Assembly: GCA_950295325.1 (NCBI GenBank)
Contig: OX485803.1
Span: 58,605,554-58,669,553, forward strand
DNA: 64,000 bases
Source: Polytrichum commune
Taxonomy: Eukaryota > Streptophyta > Polytrichopsida > Polytrichales > Polytrichaceae
Direction of reading: 5' to 3'
In this document: in pieces, positions 1 through 12,541 of the stretch
Layout of the letters: each line of letters begins with the position of its first letter
Position numbering within the stretch: the first letter of the stretch is position 1
Notes under the pieces: model-generated
Database searches by the model: none
Seen by the model: only the letters and a program-made list of their open reading frames with translations
Told to the model about the DNA's origin: nothing
Position numbers and translations under genes: made by a program

Positions 1-603
1 ATCAAAGGTAGGGTCATGTTCAATATTCCAATGTTAAAATTAAGAAAATGTGTAAACAAAATTTGGGTCATTGAAATCAATTTTGAGAATGAAGATATAT
101 TTCAAAATAGTCAATAATTAAAAGAATAAACACATAGGCTTAAAATAGGCTATGGTATATCAACAAGAAATATAATATTAGTCCAATTCCAAAGTTAATG
201 ATTGGCCAACATAAGTACATATGGTAGAGCACTTGAAACCTACTACAACATGCAATCAAAGGAATACATGCATATTGAATATAGAATAAACCCCAAATCT
301 TTCAGCCTACAAAAGTAAAATATAATAAATGCATATTCATTGCAACATAGGAACTTTTCTCCAAACAAAAATATAAAGTAAACATTATAATTATTGGATA
401 TAATATATGGATATTCATTTAAACCCAAACATGATAGGATTCATAAGTAACCCAAAGTCTAGCCCAATTATATTGAAATCGCAATGCACATAGACTTACT
501 TTAAGTTTAAACATGTTGAAATTATAATAATAGATCAAGTACAAAAACGTTGGATATTATTAGTGGTTGTTCTTAAACAAACAACTAAATTTCTACCAAG
601 TTC
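1..603. other. AT-rich non-coding DNA
   Basis: No coding stretch, repeat or structured element is recognised here. The reading frames present are short and have biased, AT-driven composition. Confidence 0.5.
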
Positions 604-2300
604 TCATTGGCTTGATTCACCTACGAGGCCAAATAGATTGACTTTTGCAAATATTATGTACTTTTGAGGGATAGATAGTGATCCACTATGATTCTTCTGT
701 GGTTTCCACATTGTAAATATGGAATATGTGTCTATCCAAGTTGGACCATGCTCGAAAATGATTATATACATATATATAGTATTCCAACCTCTATACTGAC
801 GGATCACATCTTCATAATGTGTTGTTGGTTGGTAGTATCCTACCTGAATCTAGCGGAAATGAGGACTAGAAATTATAAATTTTGGTTGAAACGTGAATTG
901 TTGAGGCTTCGTGTGCCCAATTAGATGTTGAGTTCCACTCCAAAGATATGGTTTTATAAGTGCTTTGAAATTTGGCACCTACTCAATCATATGTGGGATG
1001 ATGGAAATATTGTCTAAATCCATGGACGATTTCATCAAGAGTGGGATTGTTGGAAAATCCTCCTTATGCAACTTTATGCTCCACCACCCAAAAGATGCAT
1101 CAATATCATCGTGTGTGTTGCCCACCAATATATAAGACACAAACACCTCTTTGAAAATGTCTTTCACAACCAGCAAATACCAATAGGCAAACACAAATTT
1201 TTAATGTTTAGGCACAGTTGTCTAGTTGGACTTGTATAGTGGGGGGCAATCATTTTTGCAACCACATGCTCTTTAAGGGTAACTTGCAATGAATTCAAGC
1301 ATGTATTATTTCCATCCAACATTGCCTCATATAGAGGTGTTGATTCGGTACTCTCAAATAATAATCTTGAGGAGTACGCATACAATTTCTCTAAACATGC
1401 AAAGGGCATGCAAATGATCCAATGATATGGTTTGAATTTGCCGGATACAAATCAAGGGCATAATGGGCAAACTTGACATCACCATGGCCATTGGCAATCA
1501 TCCCTACAAGAACAACCCAAAGACTCGATATATAAGCAATCCAAATTGATTACGCCTATGCTCCTAAGTACCGTAACAAATAAATAGAGTTGTGGAGCCC
1601 CACAAGATAAAGATTCACTAGTTATGAGACATTGAAGAGAATCATTTTCCTTGTAGTCGGAACATATAGCTTAAAGAGGCCATGCATAGCCTTGATCCAA
1701 TGCATCAAAAATGGTGAGGTTGTTTTGGCATGGTCCATTTTATTGTGGATGACCATGAGGACCTCTAATGGCCTAGCGATGGACAACGCTTTATTTGTAT
1801 AATAATCATTACAATACGTCTCTTGCATGTTCACATGCGTAAAATAGTTCAATTGATGTGCAACGTAAGACTTAGTCCTAATCATATGTGCATCCCGAAG
1901 GCACTTCAATGTCTCACATATGCAACACCAAGTAAACTTGTCACCGCATTTTTCTATAATGTGGTCACTAAAGTTTGTTTTTTTAATTGTGCTTAATTTG
2001 GACAACAAAATGGGATCCAAACCAGCCTTTTCACCAATCGCATTTACATCCAACAAGAGGTATTTCCATTGCATTCCCGTGGGAAAAATATATTCAACAA
2101 TATTCTCCCCCATCGGGAGTGTATGTGTTTTGTGCTACATTGCATCAGCAAGAGGCACAATGATGGCGGCTAGAGTAGCAACTACTTGTCGTGTTGCTTC
2201 CTTAGGTTTTATTGGGCCCAAATCCCATGGTTACAAACACCCATGGCCTTCTTTGGTATTAGATGTTTGTTTATATAATTCCATTTTAGACACACCATGA
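604..2300 (-). pseudogene. Decayed DUF7869-like transposon gene
   Basis: Read on the minus strand, fragments in changing frames follow the order of a large transposon-encoded plant protein of the DUF7869 type. From 2300 downward: a segment with KEATRQVVATLAAIIVPLAD, an in-frame TAG, then a 163-codon open stretch (2113-1622) with DKFTWCCICETLKCLRDAH and LSIARPLEVLMVIHNKMDHA. After about 120 bp of unrelated sequence come GMIANGHGDVKFAHYALDLY (about 1507-1430), a 1409-1164 stretch, and 1194-979 with VSYILVGNTHDDIDASFG. The family signature is H-T-H-x-D-I-D; here the first H reads N. A weak tail continues to about 604. The insert at 1510-1620 ends in TTGTAG just before coding resumes, like an intron acceptor. 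Multiple stops and frameshifts make it non-functional. The family call is by recognition, not by search. Confidence 0.6.
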
Positions 2301-2867
2301 ATGATGTACCATGCCGTACACACACACACATCTATGTTTTTAAGCGTGATCACCTTGCATCCCATCTTATTCACATGTATTCCCTAGTGCACATCATTTT
2401 TTTTTGAAGATCTAAGGTGAAAAACTCCTAACCACATTTCTTCCCAAATAGTCTTCATTTTCTCCCTTGAAAACAACTAGCAATAGTGGTGAACACAACA
2501 ATCCTTCATGGCCACTTCTCTAATGGACTCTTACGTGAGCAGTTTTGGCGTTTACACTAACTCATAGAGCAAGGAGCACGTGCCAATGAATCATACTTCC
2601 GTAGGTCTTTGCATGGTCACATGTTGGCTTGGAGTTCTTCTTGGAGTTGCCAATGATGACACTCGTGATCACACAAGCTAACGCCCTCGAGCATTACGTT
2701 CTAAACCAACCCACTACGGAGCAAGAACCTTTGAGTGGGATGCACTTCGGAATGAATGAGCGACTCAAGGATGACAACCTCAACATCCTCATCACAACAC
2801 AACACTCTCTGTATACATAGTTAGGTCAGAAAACACCAAGTCAATACTAACATAGGTTTGTGATTCT
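2301..2867. other. Unassigned intergenic DNA
   Basis: No recognised gene. A 63-codon frame at 2629-2820 (+) has no recognisable motif and is probably chance or an older part of the neighbouring transposon relic. Confidence 0.3.
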
Positions 2868-3040
2868 CACTTGTAGGCCAATATGTAACATAGGGATACA
2901 CCTCACAACATTATTGAACGTAATTATGCAAATATATAAGTAAGCATACTAATGTGAAGTTGTTGATCAATAGTATTGGTATATAACATACGCCTCAGAA
3001 TAGGGTACGTGGTTTTATTACATATGTGATTCTAGATGTT
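2868..3040 (+). repeat. Diverged dispersed repeat, copy 1
   Basis: This stretch resembles 59428-59620 in the same orientation. Both contain a block of the form CCAATNTGTAACATAGGNAT followed by a CTCANAACANTATTGA block, then a second matching block around TANGCCTCANAA. Identity is partial and no terminal repeats are visible, so the element class is unknown. Confidence 0.45.
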
Positions 3041-5182
3041 ATAAACATTGTGTAAATCTATTTAGTAGGATTTGAAGAACATGAAAAGAGAATTGAATAT
3101 CACCAACATTAGGGTACTAGATAAATTATCTTAAATGGCTATTTGTTCAACTTGCCCACTTCTCACATCTTGTTCATTGTAAAAGCAAAAAATTGCATCC
3201 TCATTAAATAGTCATATAGGTCTCCCCAACTAAGAGGATTATTGAGCTTAGAATAGTAAGATTATTTTACTTTTGGTTTTATTTTTGTTGAAATCCACAA
3301 AACTACCTTACTTAAGGTGAAGGAGCTAGTACAAAATAAAAAATAAAAACAAAAACAAAAAAACCATTTAAGACTTTAGTTCCTATAACCTAATCTTGCC
3401 CCTTGATAACCTAATCCCACATGCAGTATAATCTAATTCCATGGGTCCCTATTCCCACGAGGGGTAGGTGAAGGGGAAGGGTTTCTTTTCGAAAGCCTAG
3501 ATCCTAACTTCATTAACTCCTCTCTCTCTCTCCTCCGCCAAACGTTGCTTTGTAGCAAAGTGCTATGTGTAGAGAGAGAGAGAGATAGAAAAAGAAGGAA
3601 AAAGAAGATGAGTGAGAGCCAAACAAAAAGAAAGAGGGATAGGTTTGTGAGGTTTGTGAGAGTGTTCAAGAGAGAGAAACAACAACATTTAAAAAAGGAG
3701 AGGATATGAGAGAGGGTTAGTGTTTTCAAGATTTTATGTGTTGTCCTTTAAAAGCTTGTGAGTTTTTTTTGTGAGGTTCGTGAGATTGTTAGCATTATGA
3801 TTTTTTAGAAAGAGGATTGGAGGTTGAGCGCATTAGAGGTTTCAAGGTTTGGAGGATTAGAGGAAATTAAGAGCTATAAGGCTTTAAGGCAACCAAACAT
3901 TTCAATGTAAGTAACCTAAAATTCAGTAGTGTTGAGATTTGTTGATTATTGTTTGTTATGTGCATGTTGTGTTCTTCGCAATAATGTTGTTCATAAGCAA
4001 TGAAATGTTAGTGTGTTGTTTTCAATTCAATGTTAGTGTGGTTTGCAATGCGTTGTATTTGTGTTTTCATAGTGTGCATGCAAGCAAGCTATGGATAGAG
4101 AAAAATACAAAATTCTGGCCATCAACCAAAATTAAGGGATAACTCTAGCACTAAAATAATTTTAAATTATGAAACAAGGGTAAATTGGGTACAAAAATTT
4201 ATAAAATAAGGCAAGAGTGCTTTAGAATAAATGAATTTTGGACAGTTGACCAAAACCTTCAACAAATCCAAGCAAAACCATCATAAAAACAATAGTTTTA
4301 GCTAACAACCCAAATGTAACAAACCAAAAACCACCAATAGTTTGAGGCGGTCAACCAAAACTATTAACCAAGACTATCTCAAAGTAGTTAGAAACTAGAT
4401 ACTAAATTTCAAGAATTTGGATTTTTAATTTTTGAAGGAAAGATTGAGTTTAATGTGGGTTATATTCTCTACAAAATCCATAAAAATGCGAATTTAATGG
4501 TTTGGTTGCAAAGATACTCTATTGAGAGATTTAACATATTTATTCTCTTGAGGACATAATGAATTTAATGTGTCAAGTGGTCTCCAAGCACACTACGAGG
4601 ACACAGGTGAGGCCTTCTTTAAATACGCATTATGTTCTTAGACTCATGTACAATCTCATGATCATTTGTGTCATTGATTTTGCCTCTTGAAGATAATGGA
4701 TTCTCTTGTGCCTCCAAATATTTACTTAAAACAAGATTCAACCTCTAGATAGGATCATGCATATTGAGCAAGAAATGTACTCTATAGATGTAGCATGGTT
4801 AGAAATCATTTTAATGCCAAAGAATACTAGCGAGGATGGTTTTATATGGAATTTGGTCTTGGTTCATATATAATAGGTCTTTTTAATTCCCAAAATGCAA
4901 GCTTCTATTATCATTTTAACAATTGAGTTTGGCATGTCCATTATTCAAATTCTAAATGTCACCACTATTAATTTGGAACATGTCGCAAAATAAATTACTT
5001 TTTCCAAATTTTTAATGCAAGACATGACCGTAGATGTGTATAAATGTCCACATGCAACCTTGCATAATCTTTCCACAATAAGAGGCTTGCATAATCCAAG
5101 ACACAAATGATTTGTCTTCACGTAGGTATGGTGGATGATTTGATTCAAGTCTTCATGCAAATTGTGAACTATAGGTCATTGG
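3041..5182. other. Intergenic DNA with a purine-rich tract
   Basis: No gene recognised. Positions about 3565-3710 are strongly purine-rich on the plus strand (GA repeats and AAGAAG blocks), and 3520-3535 carries a CT run. The serine/leucine-rich frame read from its complement is a composition artefact. Confidence 0.4.
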
Positions 5183-6200
5183 TTGAAAGTTGAGTCCACT
5201 AGTAAAGGCCACAATTCAATATCATTAAAGCTTAAGGCTATTTCCAAGTGTGGAGATCCAAGGCCAATGGCAGAGGCTATGAAGTCCTATCCATGGGTCA
5301 ATGGTCTTAACATTGAGGATTATGCTTTGGAGGGCACAATGTTGTTTAGTTCCATCAAACACAAACTCGATTAGCCACCTAGTTCCAAATGCGACTCACA
5401 TTGACATGATAAAGTGAACTACCCCATTCCTTGCCCAAACTCTAGGGCAAAAAAGAAACATGTATAAAGGGATCCTTGAATTATGCAGGGCATGGTGTGG
5501 CACATATGACATTGGTGTTGGAGATTGACGGCTCTAATTTAGAGGCACATTGTAAGGTTTCCACCCAACTCCACCCAAAGATGTTGGGCAATGCAAGCCA
5601 TTACAAGGACTTTGTGCAATGCCAAAGTGGGAACTGACAAACATGGCACCTCTACTCCAACATACAAAGAAATAAAGAGAAAGTTCCCTCCCACCAACAA
5701 TTTGGAGCATGGGTTTTGGTTTCGCCATGTTGACCTCAAACATTGTGTGAGTGGCAACAAAATGAATTTGTTATGGACTGGCATGTAGTGCCTAACACAT
5801 GGCCGTTAAAGATAGGAATCAATATCTCAAAGGAGAAGGCATTGGTGCTAGAGTACGTCATGTTCAAATTGTAGCAAAGGGAGGCATTTTCACCTTGTTG
5901 TGGGCTCTTACTAATTGGGACACTCCCTTTCGCTTGATTACATTTTTGTGTGTCACTAAACCTTGATGCCCATTCAACTTTAGATTTTCAAAGACAATGC
6001 ATCACAATCTAGCAACACCAACACCAACACCAAATCACCAAAACAAATGGGAGAGTGATGGACTTATGGACGGATACTATGTTGTTGGAGTCATTGCCAT
6101 TACATATCTAGGATTTGGAGTGATCATCTATGTGAGCCCAAAATGGTGCCCACATGTGGTGATTAACTCTTCGAAACCATTTTTAGCTTGACTTTGATGT
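5183..6200 (+). other. Coding-like but broken stretch, unrecognised
   Basis: Several open stretches in shifting frames occur on the plus strand: 5183-5374, 5591-5788 and 5997-6191, with a further in-phase stretch around 5800-5965 ending at a stop. The last encodes a hydrophobic segment (YYVVGVIAITYLGFGVIIYV) that could span a membrane. Ordinary amino-acid composition suggests an old transposon or gene relic, but I do not recognise the family, and the frame changes argue against a working gene. Confidence 0.25.
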
Positions 6201-6889
6201 GTTATGATTATTCACAAAAATATAAAAAGAGTGAAGTGTGGTTTGGATTTAAGTTTAGACATTAGGTGGTGTTGTGTGATTGTTTCAAGGTTTAAGTTCA
6301 ATAAGGGGATGTCTTGACTAGGTGAGTATGGAGTAAGGTGAGGCAAGGTGAGCTCCGCGGGTTAAATGCCCACATTAGGATCCACCTTGTTGGTTTAGGA
6401 ATGTAAGAGCTTTGTGGATGGGAGGAGTCCCTACTTAAGAGGAAAGGATTAAGGGGTTGTGATTGGAGGTGCTAATTCCCTCACCCTATCCTTACCTCAC
6501 TCTCCCTCTCTCCCTCTTGGCTACTTAAGGATCCCCTCTCTCATTTTTCCTCTCTCTCTCTCACACCTCTCAAGCGGAGGGAGCTCTTAGAGCTTAATGT
6601 CATATGTGGAATTAGGTAGAAGTTAGTGAAATTAGAATGTTAGGATTAGCTTGGACCATTAAGGAATTTGATAGGATTAATGTGTGTAGTTAGTTGCTTA
6701 GAGGGTTAGCTTAGGGTGGCCAAAAGCTCACAAGTCGGCACTTAGGCAAAAAGCCTGATTAAGAGCTGGGTAGGGTTGATTAAGGAGGCTTAAGCCAACT
6801 CTGCGGCACCAAGGTTAACTTTGGTACTGTGGCCGAATTAGTGGTTGGGTAGGGTTGATTAATTAGGCTTAAGCCAACTTTGTGGCACG
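6201..6889. other. Intergenic DNA with CT tract and imperfect repeats
   Basis: A pyrimidine-rich tract lies at about 6475-6585. A block containing GGGTAGGGTTGAT recurs at 6768 and 6847 (79-bp spacing), each followed by AGGCTTAAGCCAACT and a GCACNNAGGNTAACT block. This looks like a degenerate leading edge of the minisatellite that follows. No gene seen. Confidence 0.45.
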
Positions 6890-7075
6890 GAGGCTAACTA
6901 TGGGACTGTGGCCGAGGGCACTGGTTTGACGCTGGAGCGCTGGAGGCTAGCTCTGGGACTGTGGCCGAGGGCACTGGTTTGACGCTGGAGCGCTGGAGGC
7001 TAGCTCTGGGACTTTGGCCGAGGGCACTGGTTTGACGCTGGATCGCTGGAGGCTAACTCTGGGACTGTGGCCGAG
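6890..7075. repeat. 53-bp minisatellite, about 3.5 units
   Basis: Units start at 6890, 6943, 6996 and 7049, spaced exactly 53 bp; the last is partial. Each begins GAGGCTARCTNTGGGACT and continues through GTGGCCGAGGGCACTGG. Units differ by single substitutions only, for example GTGG to TTGG in the third. The array is GC-richer than its surroundings. No coding role is apparent. Confidence 0.9.
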
Positions 7076-7604
7076 AGCTAATACTAGCTGGGATTAGTTT
7101 AGCGGAGACTAGTTAGTGGCCTAAAGCTTGGCTTAATTTTGGGTGGTATCACCAAGATTAAATAACGGCCACGTCATACTACCTTTTGATGACGTGGTAC
7201 ATGTGTGGGTGTTGGACTTATTAGGCTAGATAGTTTTAGGTGTTGCTCCACAAGTAAGTGTAATTGAGATTGATTATTGAGAACAATGTTTTTAAACACT
7301 TGCATCCTCTTGGTCAAAATAACTTACATGCACAAGAATGGAGAAGATGAATGATCCTAACAAGGGGAAGGCAAGGGAAGTGAAGATTAAGGGTGCCAGA
7401 GGCATATCCTTAAGGGCATGTGTGGCCAAAGTTGCAGAGTGGACCCTCGAGAAGGCTAATGCCCCACTTGTTCAAGAAACAAGCATTAATAAAGTATCAC
7501 AATCTTGAGCCATGGGATGTTCATTAATATGAAGGGTACCTACCATGCTATTGTGAATTTGGTGCTACACATGTGACTCACAAAACCATCACCCGGACTA
7601 GGAC
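7076..7604. other. Unassigned intergenic DNA
   Basis: No gene recognised. The sequence ends in ACTAGGAC (7597-7604), the left target duplication of the adjacent MITE. Confidence 0.4.
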
Positions 7605-8014
7605 CACGGGGAGGTCACTTCATTGTCAAGTTGACACCACGTGCGGACAAAATTTGCTACCCCTATATTACATGCCATATATAATTTTAAAATTTATGAT
7701 ATTTTTTCTACATATACATAACCATTGATAGTATCTTTTGTATATTTTTTTGAAATTTTTAGTCATCTTTATTTTTTTTAGTAATTGTTTTAGTTCAATT
7801 CTGTGTCATTCTAGTTAGAAATGGTATGTTTTATGAAAAAAAAAAATCATCAAATTTAGTTACCACTTTTGGCTATGTCATAGGTACTGTGTATATCTAC
7901 TCATGAAAAAAATTTGATAAAATTTTGACCCATTTTGGTGGTGCAACTTACCAAAAGAAGATTTTTTTTGGTCGCACGTGGTGTTCAACTTGACAATGGA
8001 GTGATCTACCCGTG
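7605..8014 (+). mobile_element. hAT-like MITE, copy A (410 bp)
   Basis: Non-autonomous DNA transposon. Its terminal inverted repeats run about 44 bp: the left end begins CACGGGGAGGTCACTTCATT and the reverse complement of the right end begins CACGGGTAGATCACTCCATT; both continue through GTCAAGTTG and CACCACGTGCG. A perfect 8-bp target duplication, ACTAGGAC, lies at 7597-7604 and 8015-8022. An 8-bp duplication is characteristic of the hAT superfamily, although the CACGG terminus is not the usual hAT CAGNG. The interior is AT-rich and non-coding. A second copy in opposite orientation is at 10995-11399. Confidence 0.9.
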
Positions 8015-8022
8015 ACTAGGAC

Positions 8023-9984
8023 GCTTAAGGGTGGTGGGTTTGGCCTCACAATCTAACATTGTCTCCAAGGAGGATAACTCCTATTGTGTCACAATTGGTA
8101 ACATCCCATAATGCACATGCTTAGACTTCATCAAATTGTTTTCTATAGCTTTGGGAAAGAAAGTAAATGAGTGTGTTGCGAACACTTGTATTATGAGTTC
8201 ATGCAACTACTTGAGCTTGCAAGTGTTGTTGAACACAAATAGTGATGCTAGTATAGTGTTCGTCACAATGTTTCAAAATGTCAGTAAATGACATTATAAG
8301 TTATTTCTAATTTACTTTAGTGGCACGCAACAATGTTTTGGATTATGACAATAGGCAACTGATTGAATATTTTTCTAGTAGTCTATGATAATGGGCCTCC
8401 TTACGTTCTCAAATTTTGAAATGTTAATGCTATAAAATTGAATAAAATTAATAAATATAGTACCAAATTTAAGTTGTAACCTCTATAGTCATGGAAATTT
8501 TCTATATTTGGCTTTATTGCTCACATGTTACCACTCATTGCTCACCGCTCATCACTCATGTCTTTGAACTCTCCCTCAAAGTGATGCTTTGACATGTAGG
8601 TTTGGTGTTACTACATATGCTATTTATAGCCAATTTCCCAGGTGGTGAACAATGTTTCTAAACATAATCACTAAGTTTATTTGCAAATTGTGAACCAACA
8701 TTGAAAGTCGAACCACATTGATATGGTCTATGACTTCATGTCAACATGTTTGCTCGATAGATGTTTAAGAAATTAGACTTGTGACTTACATACTAGAGAT
8801 GATCTTGAAAATATGGAGTCTAACCCCTAAATAATGAGGGTTAACCCCTAATTTTTATAGAGACCACATCATTGCTCCAACCCCGTTCTCACCAATTTGA
8901 GGTCTTTTATTAATAAATAAATAATAATAAATAAGTAAGTGCTCAAGGTCTATTTCAACTTTTGAAAAGTAGATTTGGGACTATCATGCTAATTAAGCTC
9001 ATAGCCAACCTCCCAACCAAAAAATGGTTTACAAAAAAAATCAAACACTAAATTGACTTCTAATATGGATTATTGTTTCTCTCCAAATAGGAGATGTTGG
9101 ATTTATTTTTTATTGTAAGGGAATTTTTAGAATCAACATTACATTTGAATGTGTCTATATTTTCAATCTTAAAAAAACTAAATATCTAAATCAATGTTTA
9201 CATATTGAGACTAATATAAACAATCATGTATCAAATTTGGTGCAATGTCTATCATCAAGATGGCTATGTTAGTGTGATGGAACAACATCTTTTTTTGCAT
9301 GAATCAAATGACAAGTTTTTGGTTTCATTTGCAAATGTTGTAAACTTTGTATACATATGAATGTATTTGTGTAGACATGTTAGATCATGCTACAAGTCAA
9401 CATATATTGAACGTGCTCATATATTATCCACTCAAATCAATGTTTATAAAGGAGTGTTTCATATTCCTACTTTAGAAATGCCTCCATGAAACTCACGATA
9501 TTATTAGTTTTTAAAATTTTAAAAAGTTTCACCGTATGAATGTGATCTTTGACTGTTTTGTCAACTATATCACTTTACGAAGGTTTCGTTTATTAAGCTT
9601 GCAGTTCCCACTTTATGAGTGATGTTCATTATGTGTTTGTTATTGAAAAATTAATTAATTAAAATAAAGAAAAGATCTAGATAATAAGGGCTACGATAGA
9701 CTCTCATGCATGCTACACATCTATACACTTGCACACCCGTTCCGAGCTGATTCCTTATGGTACCCAAAATCCTTTCACCCAAAGGACCCCTCACTCCAAG
9801 GGAAATGGACGATGGAGATCTCTCACCCATTGCAAATGTCTTCATCACCAGCCATGTTCTAGCAACCAACTGATGTGACTGTGTTTGGTGGTTTCAATCC
9901 GAGAAAATTCATCAAAAAATACAGCGCTCGGATTTATGTTATGTCCAGCCGAGGAATGAGGACGTGCAATACCGGATCACATAC
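8023..9984. other. AT-rich intergenic DNA
   Basis: No gene, tandem repeat or terminal-repeat element recognised beyond short A/T runs around 8910-8940. Confidence 0.4.
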
Positions 9985-10305
9985 ACACCGGCTAGGGATT
10001 CGTGGTGTCTACTTAATCTCATCCATTGCAAAGCTGAAAATGTGGTGGATTATATATTACACTCTAAACTTCATACCATCACACCTGTGGCAACCAAAGT
10101 GCACGTGATACTACAGAGTTTTGTAGTGTTAATATGGATGTGTGATACTGAAGAATTAGAGTAGCATGTGACATTGTGGAATAGCACAAAGGAGACGTGA
10201 GGACAATTTGAATTCGTTCTCCCGTCACTTACGCTAGTGTGGTCCACTCCATTTGGTCTTTCCAGGCAATATGGTGGACGCATGCACCAACATTCAACAA
10301 GTGGC

Positions 10306-10328
10306 AGAAGAAGAAGAAGAAGAAGAAG
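10306..10328. repeat. (GAA)n microsatellite
   Basis: Uninterrupted trinucleotide run of about 7 units. The poly-leucine and poly-phenylalanine frames read from it on the other strand are artefacts. Confidence 0.9.
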
Positions 10329-10994
10329 GTGACACTCCACATGTTGATACATGGCGCAATGTGAGGGTGTGGGTCGACTTCTTTGATGGTTTGCATTAAT
10401 AACAAATTTCGTGATATAAGGGAGACAATTGTGACAATAAGGAGTGAGATTTGAACTACGAACATCCGTTCCCTAGGGTTTCAGGATATTAGAGAGTGTG
10501 TGACATTATGAGGGTTGATATTATGGAGTTTAGGGTGTATAACTTGTATTTTTCAGATGATTTGACTCCACAAACAAAGTCAAACATCCCGAACTGTTTT
10601 GGTGGTGTCAAATGGAATGAATCGGCCCTCAATCTTGTACGGGATTTTTTTTTTAATGGAGCCCCTTCATCCATGATGGAAGAGTTTACGTAGACGTCAC
10701 GAATATGAAGCCATATACATTTTTCTTGTCTTCAAGAGTTCATGTTACCTCACATGTATGTATTGTTTACATTTTGTACTCACACATGCATTGGAATATG
10801 GCTAGGGATTCATGATGTCTACGTAAACTCATCCATTCCGAAGGTGAAAATACAGTGACTTACGTTATGACATGTAAATGATTATTTCTAAACACTCTAT
10901 AATAGAGACAAAGACCCCAAATTAGCCTAGTGATGTCGAATTGGAATGAATCGGCCCTCAATCTTGTAGAGGACTTTTTTTTACTAGAGCCCCT

Positions 10995-11399
10995 CACGGG
11001 TAGATCACTCCATTGTCAAGTTGAACACCACGTGCGACCAAAAAAAATCTTCTTTTGGTAAGTTGCACCACCAAAATGGGTCAAAATTTTATCAAATTTT
11101 TTTCATGAGTAGATATACACAGTACCTATGACATAGTCAAAAGTGGTAACTAAATTTGATGATTTTTTTTTCATAAAACATACCATTTCTAACTAGAATG
11201 ACACATAATTGAACTAAAACAATTACTAAAAAAAAAGATGACTAAAAATTTCAAAAAAATATACAAAAGATACTATCAATGGTTATGTATATGTAGAAAA
11301 AATATCATAAATTTTAAAATTATATATGGCATGTAATATAGGGGTAGCAAACTTTGTCCGCACGTGGTGTCAACTTGACAATGAAGTGACCTCCCCGTG
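10995..11399 (-). mobile_element. hAT-like MITE, copy B (405 bp)
   Basis: Inverted copy of the element at 7605-8014, alignable end to end with scattered substitutions and small indels in A/T runs. Ends are CACGGGTAGATCACTCC and the complement of CACGGGGAGGTCACTTC. A perfect 8-bp target duplication, GAGCCCCT, lies at 10987-10994 and 11400-11407. The paralogous segment at 10659-10666 carries the same 8 bp once without an insertion, which confirms the boundaries from within the window. Non-coding. Confidence 0.92.
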
Positions 11400-11450
11400 G
11401 AGCCCCTTCATCCACAACCAATGAGTTCACATAGATGCCATGAATCCCAA

Positions 11451-12475
11451 ACCCTTGTACATCCATTCATACTGGTTATTTCATGTATAGTTTGTTCTTG
11501 GAAGTCTCTTAAATTGTAGAAGTTTGTCTGCAAGAGTCCACTTGTACATTGATATGTGCAATCAAGTTGCCTACATGATAAGTTGCCTCTTTACCCATGC
11601 AATTACATGGGATCAAAACCATATCACACAAACTTATAACTTTGTTTATTCAATTGTATAGCGATCTCATCCTTAAATAATTACTATATGTGTTTTGGTT
11701 GTAGTAAACATTCAAAGTAGAGTGGAATGTCAACAACTTTTGTGGGGCAACTTATTGCACATAACATAGAAAAGCTTATGAGCATATTTGGGATAAAAGT
11801 TGTGAAAACCAAGGCAATGCTCACTATATCTTATTTAGCATTGTGTGCACTACATACATTGTCTAGCCTACATTTCAAATAATGTAGTTGTGATTCCATC
11901 TTTTTTGTTCATTCCTCCCTCAAACTAGCCTTCATGAGCCTTGGAGTGGTCCCTTAACACCTCTTCACCATCACTTATGGGCTTAATAGTCACCCCTCCA
12001 TATGAGTGGTCATCTCATGGTTGCCTTGCGGGACTTGAGCGTCATTCTAAGATCCACTCCTACAAGCGGCGGGTCGTGTCACTCCAATGAGGTGCACAAT
12101 AGTAATGATATTCCTTTATGCTTGCTGGATAGTTCAAGGTTTGTATGAAGAGACACAATTTTGTATACATGTTGTTTCCAAGTTATGAAAGGGGCATTAA
12201 GAGTGTGCCAAGATTTGGACATAACCCTCAACAACCTCCCTCCCCGCAAAGAAGGTCATTTGTGCATCTAGTGCATGAAGGGTGGGTTGTTGGTTCATGA
12301 CACCCTCAAATGTCACGAACTCCGATACCTTCTTCTAATTTTGGGTTTTTCATCTTACCATTGTCTATAGGCTCAAAGTTTTGTGAGTATAACCTCTAAA
12401 CTTGGTTACAATCATAAATGCATCATGTATGTTGCATTTGAAAGTGAACAATGGTGTTCATAAACATCATCCCCC
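11451..12475. other. Unassigned intergenic DNA
   Basis: No gene or repeat recognised. Confidence 0.4.
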
Positions 12476-12507
<32 letters not shown>

Positions 12508-12541
12508 GTGTGTGTGTGTGTGAGTGTGAGTGTGTGAGTGT
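12476..12541. repeat. (TA)n(TG)n compound microsatellite
   Basis: A (TA)n run of about 28 bp followed by TT and an interrupted (TG)n run containing GAG interruptions. Confidence 0.9.

Larger units (their letters stand above)
9985..11450 (+). repeat. Diverged tandem duplication enclosing a MITE
   Basis: Two blocks recur in the same order. Block 1 (GCTAGGGATTC followed by GATGTCTAC or GGTGTCTAC and CTCATCCATT) is at about 9990-10060 and 10799-10860. Block 2 (TGGAATGAATCGGCCCTCAA, then an oligo-T run and GAGCCCCTTCATCCA) is at 10611-10675 and 10942-10994 continuing at 11400-11416. The first block-2 copy lacks the MITE and has a single GAGCCCCT (10659-10666), so it is an empty-site paralogue. 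A (GAA)n run occurs at 10306-10328. Confidence 0.75.
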
